DNA of 64,000 nt from Schistosoma haematobium (lineage: Eukaryota > Platyhelminthes > Trematoda > Strigeidida > Schistosomatidae): contig NC_067195.1 of the NCBI RefSeq assembly GCF_000699445.3, positions 68,754,591 to 68,818,590 on the forward strand. The letters run 5' to 3'. Below are positions 13,309 to 25,100 of the stretch, piece by piece. The translations under genes were made by a program, and so were the position numbers. Below the pieces are notes generated by a model. The model saw only the letters and a list, made by a program, of their open reading frames with translations, ran no database searches and had not been told where the DNA came from. Positions within the stretch are counted from its first letter, which is position 1. Every line of letters begins with the position of its first letter.

Positions 13309-13717
13309 TGTAGCGTGGCGTCGAGTTGAGGTTAACTATGAACACCGCTACAAAGAAACACGTGCCAAATAAATCAGAAGGCGAAGGTTGGACGTAACCA
13401 AATAGATCCATAACATACCCGAGAAGCCAAATACCAGAAGGCAATTAATGGACCATATCGAGATATATATTTGCTGGCGATCTCGTGGTATCGAAAGGAT
13501 ACCGAGATCGTGCCAGGATACAAGCTTGGTTACAGAACGTAACCGAATTCGCGCGAAGTTACAATCAAAGTGTGAGAATAAGAATGGAAGCACAATATAG
13601 CTGTCATTAGCACAGTCAAACAAAAGCACATTAAAACAAACACTGGTACAGTTGGTTATAATAATAATTGTTTTTATTAAACCAGTCGCGTTCTCGTGAT
13701 AAATGTGAGTCACTACA
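13309..13717 (-). mobile_element. Solo LTR nested in LINE A
   Basis: A 409-base insertion has perfect 5-base inverted ends (TGTAG at 13309, CTACA ending 13717) and starts TG, ends CA. It is flanked by AGTT on both sides (13305-13308 and 13718-13721), a 4-base target duplication as made by LTR-element integrases. The interrupted ORF continues correctly after it (SLTYIASKILASI). The strand is set by a second copy at 30837-31159, which runs on the plus strand while this one matches it in reverse. It has no pol sequence, so it is a solo LTR. The open frame at 13348-13713 inside it is not a gene. Confidence 0.8.
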
Positions 13718-14960
13718 AGTTTAACTTATATAGCATCTAAAATATTAGCCTCGATAAATATCGGTCGCCTAACTAAAACTCGTGAACTGCAAACACGAGA
13801 GAATCAAGCTGGCTTCAGACCTGGTCGTGGCTGTATCGACCACACATTCACCACTCGTCAGGTTCTAGAACACAGGCATACTTATCGGCGTCCGACAATG
13901 GTGGTCTTTCTTGACCTAAAAGCAGCATTTGAATCGGTAGACCGCGAGATTCTGTGGCAGTGTCTGTCATTGAAAGGCGTACCTCAGAAGTACATAAAAC
14001 TTGTGAAGGCTCTTTACTCGAACATTACTAGTCGAGTCAGAGCTTATGGCGAACTGTCATCTGCTTTTTCAACCTCAAGTGGTGTCCGTCAAAGCTGTCC
14101 ACTTTTATTTAACTTCATCATAGATCTACTGATGGAAATAACGCTCTCATCGACTGAATTCTCGGGTATTGATCTCTTACCAGGAGGTCCACTTATCGAC
14201 TTAGAATACTCAGATGATATAGTCCTGTTTAGTGAAGATGCTGATAAAATGCAGAGTCTTTTGATAGCACTGAGCAACGATACCAGAATGTTTGGAATGT
14301 ACTTTTCTCTCCTTCTAAACGCAAGTTGTTGCTTCAGGACTGGTCTGCATCAACACCTGAACTAAGGAAAGGGAGTGAAGCAGTCGAACGTGTTGACGAC
14401 TTCACTTATCTTGGAAGTTTGATCAGCCCTAATGGGTTGGTGTCTGACGAAATCTCAGCACGGGTTTGAAAAGCCCGTTTGGCTTTTGCCAACTTACGTC
14501 ACCTATGGCGAAGGCGAGATATCCGTCTATCAATTGAGGGACGAGTATACTGCGCGGTAGTTCGATCTGTTACGGCTGCGAAACGTAGCCATTAAGAGTT
14601 GAGGTTAATCGCAAGCTACTAGTATTTGACCACAGATGCCTTAGAAATATTGCTGGTGTCTGCTGGGATCACTGGGTAACTAATAGTGAGGTTAGACGCA
14701 GGGTATTAGGGAGTGGTAGTAAATCAGTTGATCAGGTTGTGTGTCTTCATCGACTGAGATGGTTGGGCCACGTGTGACGTATGCCTGAACACCGATTACC
14801 ACGACGTGCAATGCTGAACGGTGTTGGAGATGGCTGGAAGTTAGGGGCGGCCAAACCAAAACGTGGCATCAGTGCTTGAAGTCACTCACCTCTGGTCTGA
14901 GCCATGTTGGTAGATACAGAGTACTTGGTCGTGGTCGAATGGTTGGTAACTGTAGGTGAT
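13718..14960 (+). pseudogene. LINE A ORF, RT palm to C-terminus
   Basis: The frame resumes after the LTR with IASKILASI, then [18 protein letters not shown], and stays open from 13898 to 14365 through RT palm and YSDD box. Beyond 14365 it is broken, though [29 protein letters not shown] and RLRWLGHV remain visible across frames. The YSDD change and the breaks mean no active RT is made. Confidence 0.75.
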
Positions 14961-15093
14961 ATGGCTGAGGATCGATCACAATCGCGTCGGTGTATACACT
15001 CTCAGTCTTCCTTTAAACCAAGAGATTAAAATCGCTTCATATCTTTCTTCCTACGCACTAAATCTTTCTTCTTGTACTATGCCCTTATATGCA

Positions 15094-16560
15094 ATCTCCC
15101 TTATATATTTCCAATCCTTGCTAACATCAGTTGCCAGCTTGCGTGTATTTATGTCGACAGAGAGACATATTTGTTTGTGTTTCACCAAGTCTATTTCTGT
15201 AAAGTATGCGAACGCTGCTAAGGCTTTTTAACGAGGCATCATAGACAATCTTAGTCATTTGTATCGACCGGACATGTCTGACAGCCTCTTTAGTAGATAT
15301 TGTGACTGGTTTCCAGAACTTCATACTGATAATAACGCCATCCACACAAATGGAATAGTGGCTTTCTTCACTACATAATGTTTCTGGACTGTTCTTAGAA
15401 AAACTGTAGATCCACTGTATGATCGACAGTCCTGTTGAATCAAAAACACGTGACTAAAACCTAGCTTGCAACAATACAGTGATCCAGGAAATATCACAAT
15501 TGTCTAGTTTTCTTAGGACAAGAAAAGCAACAACTCGAAGGCCAGATAACTTTAACGACTGACTAGCTTCACTTCGTCCTTCTTTAAACGTGTCTCAGGG
15601 TTTCTGCATACGACAATTCAACAGAAGTGGCGGCTACATCCCTTATACCTCGAAAGCTTTCAAAAAATCTGCTTTTTATGTTTGGAGAGCAGATACCCAA
15701 ACGGCTCCTTGTGCGATGGTTTAGAAGAATAAGTTCTTCTAAGTGAGCATCTTAGAAATACACCAAGGACAATTAAAGAAGCCAACATGTTCTTGACGAA
15801 GCTATTGGGCTCTATGAACCCATCATTCTAATCCGCTTATAAAGCAATGAGAATCATGCAGGATGAATAAAGATGTCTGTAGTGATGCAAGACGGTCGTA
15901 CTGCCTAGTGTGTTACTAGTGGACATCCGTTCACATCATTACCTCGAAACCCCCACACACACAAGTTACAGCAGATATCTCATAACTAGGTAGCTAGCTA
16001 GTTTCGTACTTATGACTTGGGAATTGAAAACAGAGATAATTTCATTGTACTATACGGTCGTTCTTATAGGGATAAATGACTATTTGACGAAATACTAAAT
16101 AACAAATTTTGTGGTAAGGGAAATTTAAAGAAGGGATAAAAGCATGTCACAGACGATTCGCAAAAACATGAATTTGAATCCGAATAAATGACAAATAATA
16201 AAAGTCAGTTGAAAGCACAGAGATCAAGAATCATGAAAAGTCACAGCCAGACGAGCTTCAGGTATTTGTATCCGTATCTCTTGAATCTGTGGAGTTTGTT
16301 CCTTCAACGAGCCGTAGTAAAATCATTCGTGCAACTGTACAAATGTAAGAACATAATGTCATTAATGTGATATTAATTAACAGAAATACATATTAGTTTA
16401 CATCTCCCAAGGTTATAAGGGTTTAATAAAAGTGACACTTGACTTCTTGGAAACAAACAATGATAACATAAAGGTTATTCAAGTACGCTGAAACCCACGA
16501 AGCATAAAGTATCATCGTAAAGTAGTGAGGAATATTGGGATGATAGTACATCTTATTAGA

Positions 16561-16616
<56 letters not shown>

Positions 16617-17052
16617 GCGAAAGTACAACTTATAAGGCTGTTACATATCCACTTCTAGTAGTAGGTTTTATATTGGATAACACTGTACAACAAATTTATT
16701 AATACTCAGGATATTTTGATAAATTATTAATTTTACAAAGCTTTAGTTATTGTATTAATATATCATATTTTTAAATTAAATGAGAGTGTGATAAACACTT
16801 ATTGCTAATAAGATGATCACTCTTTATATAGTCCACTGTAATCATTCTGATTGAATAGTTTCATCTCTCACTGTGAATTCACTGTATTATACAGAAAATG
16901 CATTCAAATATTTATAGACTGGAAAATACAAACTCGACTGGCGAAAATATTATTAGATTTTCTGATGTTGAAAAATCCTAATCACGGTCAGTGAAAAATA
17001 ATGTTGTTGATTATATTAATAAATTTAATTCTACGACTAAATTAGTTCTGAT
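15094..17052. other. Non-coding stretch with unassigned repeat-like sequence
   Basis: The part 15100-15960 has higher GC and short frames on both strands (minus: CVDGVIISMKFWKP..; plus: QFNRSGGYIPYTSKAFKKS). It looks like decayed element sequence, but I cannot name the family. From 16050 to 17050 I see only AT-rich sequence with a TA microsatellite. Confidence 0.35.
16564..16612. repeat. (TA)n microsatellite
   Basis: Uninterrupted TA dinucleotides over roughly 48 bases. Confidence 0.95.
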
Positions 17053-17078
17053 TTAGTGATAATCATTTTGTTGTTTAA
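17053..17078 (-). CDS. Candidate last exon of the DCAF6-like gene
   Basis: After a strong pyrimidine-rich acceptor (CATCTTCTTGCAG) the phase-1 codon completes and the frame ends VKQQNDYH then TAA. An alternative acceptor 14 bases upstream would give a slightly longer tail. Conservation cannot help for so short an exon. Confidence 0.3.
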
Positions 17079-18981
17079 CTGCAAGAAGATGACTGAAGAC
17101 AGAAATCTCGACAAAATTGTAGGTACATTATTCAAATTTATTTTCTATATACAGTGAAGCAATTAAACGAGCAACACTGAAATTAGGTGTGCAAAAATGA
17201 GGTTACGAGATTAGGAACTACAATACTCCGGGACAAAGTAGGACAAATAGTAATTATTTGACTGATTATACAGTGTTGATTGAAGCAGAGATATAGTGAA
17301 GAAGGCCATTATGAAGTTGGTTGATAACAGGGTTATATTTGAAGCTGTTTCAATGAGACAGCTCTTCGAATAGTTGTTATACTATACTGGTTCGACATTT
17401 ACTTCAAATTTAGGATGAGGGATATATCACGATATTCACATTTGAATCAAGAGAAGTCTACGAACGCTTTAGCAGAGGAGGTTTGTACAGATTGCTGAAT
17501 TCTATAATATACATGATGAAGTGATCTTAGTTACAATACACTGAGAAACATGAAGTACTGGACAGTTTTTCCGACCCTTATATTAATCATAATTATCTGC
17601 TCCCTTGTAAATAATTTCTCGGACACCCAGTGAAAAGACTTGATCAGTGGAGTTCAACTACGTTGCGTGTAAAGCAGTTAACTACAGATAGCATAGAAAG
17701 ATGGTTGTAGAATATCGTGAATTGATTGACGTAAGACGTGCAAACCACAAAATGTTAGTTGAATAGTTTAAAGGTTGAGATGACGCGAGATATGAACGTC
17801 CTGCGTTTGATTCTTGGTGGAATCGTAGATATACACTACAACGAAGCCCCATAATAGGAACAGTTGTCCTGTGCTCCTGGTTTACGATGGTTGTCTAAAG
17901 TCAGTTCGTGATACCAATTATAAAAGTAAAATATGGTGTATAATGAAATAATAAATGCCTTTAGTTTTGATAGATGTAAAGTAAATAAAAATTGCACTCA
18001 CCACGACCAGCTCGTAGACGTGCGATACTATCCAAGTGATTATTACCAGAACTTAACATTTTTTTTGTTCTTATTTCATTTGCTTGACATAACTGTATAA
18101 CATTAATTAGTAAACGAATGAACAAATGATTTAGTGAGTTAAATGTTCGTCAGCTAAAATGAAAATCTACTCTTATTTTGACAGTCAGTAAGAGACTTAA
18201 AGTTTTCTATGAGTGTATGCAACGTTAATTTGTAGATTTTCTATCAAACCAGGTTACAGACTTTGTTTGTAAGTCTGTCATTGTGTTATAAAAGAAAGAA
18301 CGACTCTAATTTTCCAAACTAATCATTTAGTTTTTTATGTTTATTTCTCTTCTCTTGGTTGCTGAGTCGGGAAATCATCTCACACTTTTCGCTCCTTTTT
18401 TGCACTGCCATACAAAATAACTATACAGCCTCCTTTCGAACCCGGATATTTTAGTAACTAATAATATTGAGTAATTAAAATTCGGTTAAATTTTCAACTT
18501 TCGTTACGAGTGATTAGAAAGCACAACCTAACATATAACAATAAATAATTAACATCATACAGTAATTTCGTTTTGTGTTTGTCTATCTGTGCAGAACATA
18601 CTGATAAAGTTAGACAAGAATGTCAACAGACCTGACTTGCTTCTTCTTCATGTTGTTTTACTACTTTCATAAACGCTGATTCACCATGGTCATCACCGTC
18701 GTCAACATCACTTTGTTCGTATATATTTGGATCAGGTTCAATTATTTTTATGGACCGATCAATTCCGCTGACAGCAATCACTAAATCAGTTAAACGATTG
18801 GTAGATTAAAATATTACTGTAAGAGCAACAAAATAAACAAATACAAGTAGGTATTCTGTCTTCAGTTCAATTTCAGTCAGCTGCAACGTAGGACCAGGCA
18901 CAAATATGCATCGGTCCAAGTTGCTATACCGCATTAGTACAAAAAAATGAACACCGAATTCATAGAAGTAATTAATTCAGT

Positions 18982-19051
<70 letters not shown>

Positions 19052-19153
19052 ATTACATGTTTGTTCTGCACGTCTAACGTTATTATTTATATCAAATTGA
19101 TCATGCCTGTAAACTGGCGTTAATTCTGTAATTATTATTTTCAGAATATACAG

Positions 19154-19184
<31 letters not shown>

Positions 19185-22100
19185 AGGGCATAGTACAAGA
19201 AGAAAGATTTAGTGCGTAGAAAGAAAGATATGAAGCGATTTTAATCTCTTGGTTTAAGGGAAGACAGAGAGTGTATACACCGACGCCATTGTGATCGATC
19301 CTCAGCCATGTCACCTACAGTCAGTCAGTCAGTAACAACGTAGAACATCGTACGTACGTACATCAGTTCGAGTTGCCACACCACATTAGCACAGAGATGC
19401 AGTGGTCGATTCAAATCCCGTAGTGGTAGAGGTAATAAGAGTATAAGCAGTAATCGGGAAGATTAGTGTTTGGAGATGTTACTTAAAGAGTACAATACAG
19501 TGAAATAAATTTCGGAAGAGAGAAAAAGAGACAAGGAGGAATAAGGAGATCAAAATTTGGGAGAACACAAAGAGTGTATGCACCTGCGCCATTGCAAACG
19601 ATTTTGAGCCATGTCATTCAGGGTCTCTAACCATCGGTTGCTATCATCTCGCAGTCCGCAACGAGGTAGTCTACACCTACCAACATGACTCAGTCCACTT
19701 GTCAGTGACTTCATGGACTTGTGCCATGTTTTGGTTTGGCCGCCTCTAGCTTTCTTCCAACCTACTCCTATACCACTGAACATAGCACGTCGAGGAAGTC
19801 GGTCGTTGGGCATACGTAACACGTGTCCCAGCCATCTCAACTGATGAAGATTCACTACTTCACCAATTGATTTGCCATCCTTACCTAGTACCCGTTTCCT
19901 AACAACTGCATTACTTACTCGATGGTCCCAGGATATACGAGCAATATTTCGAAGACACATATGATCAAATACTAGTAACCTTCGAATGTACTCTACTCTT
20001 ACCGGCCATGTTTCACTGCCACAAAGTAGGACGGAACGAACTGCTGCGCAATAAACACATCCTTTGGTTGATAGACGGATATCTCGCCTATGCCATAAAT
20101 GACGCAAGTTGGTAAAAGCTAGTCCAGCCTTCTGTATCCGTGCTGAGATTTCGTCACACACCAGACCACAAGGGCTGATGAGACTTCCAAGATAAGTGAA
20201 GCGGTCGACACACTCAACTACTTCACTCCCTATCATTAGTTCGGGTGTCAATGCAACCCAATCCTGAAGCAACATTTTGCATTTCGAGGGGAAGAATCGC
20301 ATGCCGAACATGCTTGCATTGTTACTTAGAGTGGTCAGAAGACTCTGCATATTGTCAGTGTCTTCACCAAATAAAACTATGTCATCAGCATATTTTAAGT
20401 CAACGAGTGAACCTCCTGGTAGAAGTTCAACCCCTGAAAATCTAGACGAGGAAAGTGTTATCTCTAAAAGTACGTCAATGACAAAGTTGAACGAGAATGG
20501 AGAGAGTGGACAGCTCTGACGAACACCACTTGAGGTAATCGATTCTGATGACAGTTCGGCATAAGCTCTCACTCGACCAGTTGTGTTCGAGTAGAGAGCC
20601 TTTATAAGGTTAATTTACTTCTTTGGTACTCCTTCCATTGACAAACACTGCCATAGAACCTTACGATCAACAGAGTCGAATGCCGCCTCAAGGTCGAGAA
20701 ATACTACCATTGTGGGGCGTCTGAATGTGTGTCTGTGTTCTAGAACCTGACGTAGTGTGAATATCTGGTCTATACAACCACGTCCAGGTCGAAAACCAGC
20801 CTGATTTTCTCTAGTCTGCTCTTCACGAGCTTTGGCTAGACGTCGAAGTATCATTGAAGCTAATGTTTTAGACACTATATTTGTCAAACTGATTCCCCTG
20901 TGATTGTCACAAGAGGACTTTTGTCCTTTCTTAAAAACTGGCACAATCAGTGATTGAGACCAGTCAGATGGGATTACGTCCAGTTCCCAAACTCTACCTA
21001 AGACCTCAGTTAATCTCACTGCTAATACTGGACCACCATCCTTAAAAATCTCAGAAGTAACCTGTGAGGGCCTGCTGCTCTCCCTCGCTTCAGATTTCCT
21101 ATGGCTTTTTCAACTTCGTAAAGAGTCGGAGGACCTACACTAATTTGCCATTCAGGTTGACTGGAGATCGTGGGAAACAGAATTGTGGCTGAAGGCCAGT
21201 TGAACTGATCCTTAAAGTGTTCTGCACATCGATCCAATCTCCTGGATTGAAAATTTATAATATGTCCATCTTCCTCTGAGAGCGTTTCGCTAACAGTCGG
21301 TTTCCTAATACCGGTTTCCTTAACAAGTCTGAACAATTGTTTACTATTGCCTATTGCCGCTGCCTTTTCCATCTCTCTTGCTTTCGCTACCCACCACTGT
21401 TCGCGATCATTGCGTAGGCTTCTTTTCAGCTTGTGCTTAAGGTGACTCCGCTCTTCATTATGTTCAGAGTCAGGTGGAATGAGTTTCCGAGCATCTATCA
21501 GTGCGATAGATGCTGTTGAGATCCAGTGTTGCTCCCTAACTTTACGGGTTACCGTACTAGCAGATATCATTGCTGTTTCCACGGCTTTTCGGATATCATT
21601 CCACTGTGTCTCGGGGTGGGCATCACATACATGGCTGCCTAACTGTTTTCCTAGTTGTTCCTGAAATATACTCTTACCTTGACTATCATTAAGTAGGGCC
21701 CTAAAAGGTTTCCTTGCAGCGTCTTTCCTTCGTCCAGTAAGACGCAAGCAAATACGCGCTCGCACTACAGCATGATCTGAATCTAAGCATGTGTTCCAGA
21801 ATGAGCAACAGTCTTCTATAGAGCCCCTCCAGCGGTGGCTGATAGCGATGTGATCTATTTGGGTCCAACGTTGGGACGAATTAGGGGGTCTCCATGTTAA
21901 AAGATGTTTGTCCTTATGCCTAAAGTTAGTATTTGCAAGAAAGAGGCGGTTATCTGAGCATAGCTGCAATAGACGGTCGCCATTATCTGTTCTTTGAGCC
22001 ACAACACTATAAGATCCACCCAGGTGTATTTCCCTATCGCTTAGTTTACCTACTTGAGCATTAAAGTCACCGGCCACTATTACTATATCCGCGCGCCTAA

Positions 22101-25100
22101 CTTTTAGGAGGAGGTCGGAGAGCTTTCTGTAAAACTCATCTTTTACATCATCTGAGCTGCAGTCAGTGGGAGAATAGGCAGAGACGACGAAGAGGCAACG
22201 ACGAGTGTCCCTATCTTTTCGGATCCTTACTGTTCCGTTCAGTCGGACAGCGCACTAACGACTGTCTACTGAGATCCAGGTTTCAGTAGACCTGGGACAG
22301 TGTTTTGCGCACTAGAATCGTTGGCTATGGTGACACTTGAGGGGGAAGCCGAAAGAGGAAGTTTGGAGTTGAAAGTCGATGTTGGAGGAATAAATAGGAA
22401 TTGAAGAGGGAGGTTGATTATGAATACAGTGGTCTTGAGTGCTGTTAGAAGTATGAGGGCGGTTATCACTTCCCGATTGCCCAAACCGTGGAAGGGTTCT
22501 TCTGGAGGTACCTGAAATGAAATTGCATTAGAGGTGGTCATAGTGACCTGGGAGCGTGACCGCAGTGCCCAAAGGACAACTGCTTGAGGTCGGTCACAGA
22601 ACCTTTTTATGAGTAATTTTTGTGTTAGCTCCGTACTTGTTGAGACCTTACCGCCGGAGACGGATATCCATGGGATAAGGCGAGGTGTGCATTTTTAGCG
22701 TCGACCTTTTCTAACCCCACCCCTCCTTGTGGGAAGGCAGCATCGCTGTCATGCTGGTTGTCTGAAAGAAACACCTTACTGTCGTCACACCTCTGTACAG
22801 TCAGCAGAACGATTTCGCCTTCGGACCTTAGAATTGTTGCTTTTAGTCTTACCTCTCTTCAGCCGACCTGTCTGGCATGGTAGGACCTTGAGGGACGGTT
22901 GTTTCAGCCAGTATAGCTCGGTTGCTTTATTACGATAGGCAAGCCCGACCACCACGTCATGGTAGCAACAACGGTCGAGTCAGTTCAATCTGTATGAGTG
23001 ACAAATATTACACGAAAAAAATAGAAAGTAAAAGAGAAAATTTTCTTAACCTATGTCATAACATCAAAGTAAACAAACATTTATTGTTGGGAAAGGCTGT
23101 TAAAGTACGCATTTGAAGTAGATTAAAAGACACAAGACTACACGCTAACATAATCTACTAGTGGTAATGTTAACTAACTTGGAAAAAGAGGGTGAGGAAT
23201 AATTCGATTTACTACAGATGTATCTGCTTTAATTGCAAGTGCAGGCTTTCCTGTATTACGATCCCATGCAATTAAATGACCACATTCAGATCCGGACAGA
23301 ATAAAATTCCGCCCCCAAAATGTTGACACTTTGACCTGTAAATCAATAAAATATGGTAATTTAATTTAATTATCTAATACATAATGTACGAAGGTAAAAT
23401 GTCTAACCCTTGGCTCAATCAGTAGAAAAATTAAGTAAATCATGATACATGCAATTAGACTAAAATTCTAAAACAAAACACAGTGGATGCTACTCACAAC
23501 ATTGCTTGTAAGTAGTATGTTGCCGAACGTAGCCTCAAAGTTGTTGAACAGAGTGAACAGTTTTAATACAGCGGAAGTACGGCATTGACAGAACATATCG
23601 GAAGACGCAAATGGACGATTGAAAGCTATGTATATGTACTGCCTTGCAACATCTCGCAATAACTACACATTCGCCTGTTCTTTGTCATGTTTTTTCAAAA
23701 GCAGATAGCTAAGTTCACACAATAAGAAAAAAGTTGACCTATTAATTATTTTTGAACCAAAAGACTCTTGTCTTCTCGGCGGGACTATATATGGACAAAC
23801 TTTGAGTGAGGCCAAAGTGACCTTGAGAAAATTCAACTGCTTGGTATATTCGAGAGTGTAAGGCCTATGATCAGAAGTTACAAGTTATTGTTTTAGAATT
23901 ATAGTCACAGTTTTAATTACGAACTGATATCAGTTACAGTACCAAAATACTATTTAACCACATGAATAAATTTTGAGCCGAAATTCAAGACTTGTTATCT
24001 TAAATCCTATTGATTCGTCGATAATTTATAGTCCCACTAGCTTCTGCACTTGTCCGCTAACGTTGGCTAGCTAAAAATAGGCAAATTAGAGTGCTCCAAC
24101 ACACTGTAATTTATATCCCGCTAGGAATTTATAAAACAGTTTGACAGGAACCCAATCTGAAGAGATTAGAAAAATGTAATCAGATCTAGAAATACAGTAA
24201 TGTGGTAAGAAATAAACAAAAGCTACATCTTACTACAGCAATGTATAAAATTCAACTCTATATGAACTTATACGCTTTATTCATACGAATTAAAGCACTT
24301 AAGCAATTGGCTGATATTTTTATGATCTCTCAAACTATAACTTGCAACATCTATCTATTAAAGATTTGGGATAAATGAGAATTTTCAAACAACTTGAATA
24401 TCATCCTACACAAATATTCTTATAGTACAATATCGTTCAGTGTTAAGGATAATTCAAATATAACGGATGAGATTTGATTTGAGGGAGTGGATTAGCATAC
24501 AACTAAACGTGAATAGTATTAACAGAATTAATAAATGTACTTAGAAAACAGCATACCACAGTACTACAGCATTCACGACCACGATATTTCATTATTTCGC
24601 GACATCTTGGAGAAGAATTTATGATGTCAGAAATATATGCATCTGTTAAGTAATCGATGGGGAGTTTTTGTTCACGCTGAGAGCCTAAAGTAAAGAACAA
24701 CAATTGACGAAGATGAATATGGACATAACATAAAAAGTAATAATCTACTGTAACAACACAAATGCCAATAATCTACTTTGCAACTCAAATTTAAAATGCA
24801 AAAAGGCCAGTGAAGACATAACACCATGATAAAAGTACCTACGCAATCACATCACTCACAAATTGTTGGTATTTAAATACACTAATTCCAAAAACAGTGA
24901 GAAACATATCTGTCATTTCGAACCCTAATAAAAAAAAACATCTGAAACAACAATAAATAATAAATTTATGTATTATACCTGTATAAGAAGTTTGACCAGA
25001 CGTTGATTCGGCAGGACTTGAAGACACTGCTTGAGGTTCAGTCGATGCTTCATCCACAGCGTTTTCATCTGTTCTGGATCGATGTTGGGTGAGCCATCTG

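Larger units (their letters stand above)
12494..15093 (+). mobile_element. LINE A: 5'-truncated non-LTR retrotransposon, split by a solo LTR
   Basis: The element starts inside the linker between endonuclease and reverse transcriptase (KFQEQLKSQLDSSENEADPD) and runs through RT to the C-terminal HRLRWLGHV region and a 3' UTR ending near gtactatgcccttatat. The same 3' UTR recurs, inverted, at 19157-19320. RT blocks seen: [47 protein letters not shown] and LEYSDDIVLF, where the catalytic box has become YSDD instead of Y/FADD. Frames break near 12780, 13300, 14280-14370 and 14470. It resembles schistosome RTE-like families but the family name is unsure. Confidence 0.85.
19321..22970 (-). mobile_element. 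LINE B: nearly full-length non-LTR retrotransposon
   Basis: A GC-richer block of about 3.6 kb on the minus strand runs from a 5' UTR (22545-22970) through EN and RT to a 3' UTR ending in repeated GACT units (19321-19335). EN and RT are separate readable blocks, broken by one frame change near 21050 and one stop at 20615. The RT catalytic box is intact ([13 protein letters not shown]). Part of the endonuclease is missing near 22260. It sits in the DCAF6-like intron between exons 12 and 13 in the same direction as the gene. A 3' fragment of the same family lies at 55573-55994. Confidence 0.9.

Noticed and set aside
13348..13713. Open frame of 121 codons on the minus strand
   Set aside because: It is contained in the solo LTR and reads through its ends; no domain.
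20245..20519. Plus-strand open frames over LINE B
   Set aside because: Antisense shadows of the RT frame.
24979..25097. Alternative frame of DCAF6-like exon 10 ([16 protein letters not shown])
   Set aside because: Looks helical, but the phases of exons 9 and 11 only fit the other frame.
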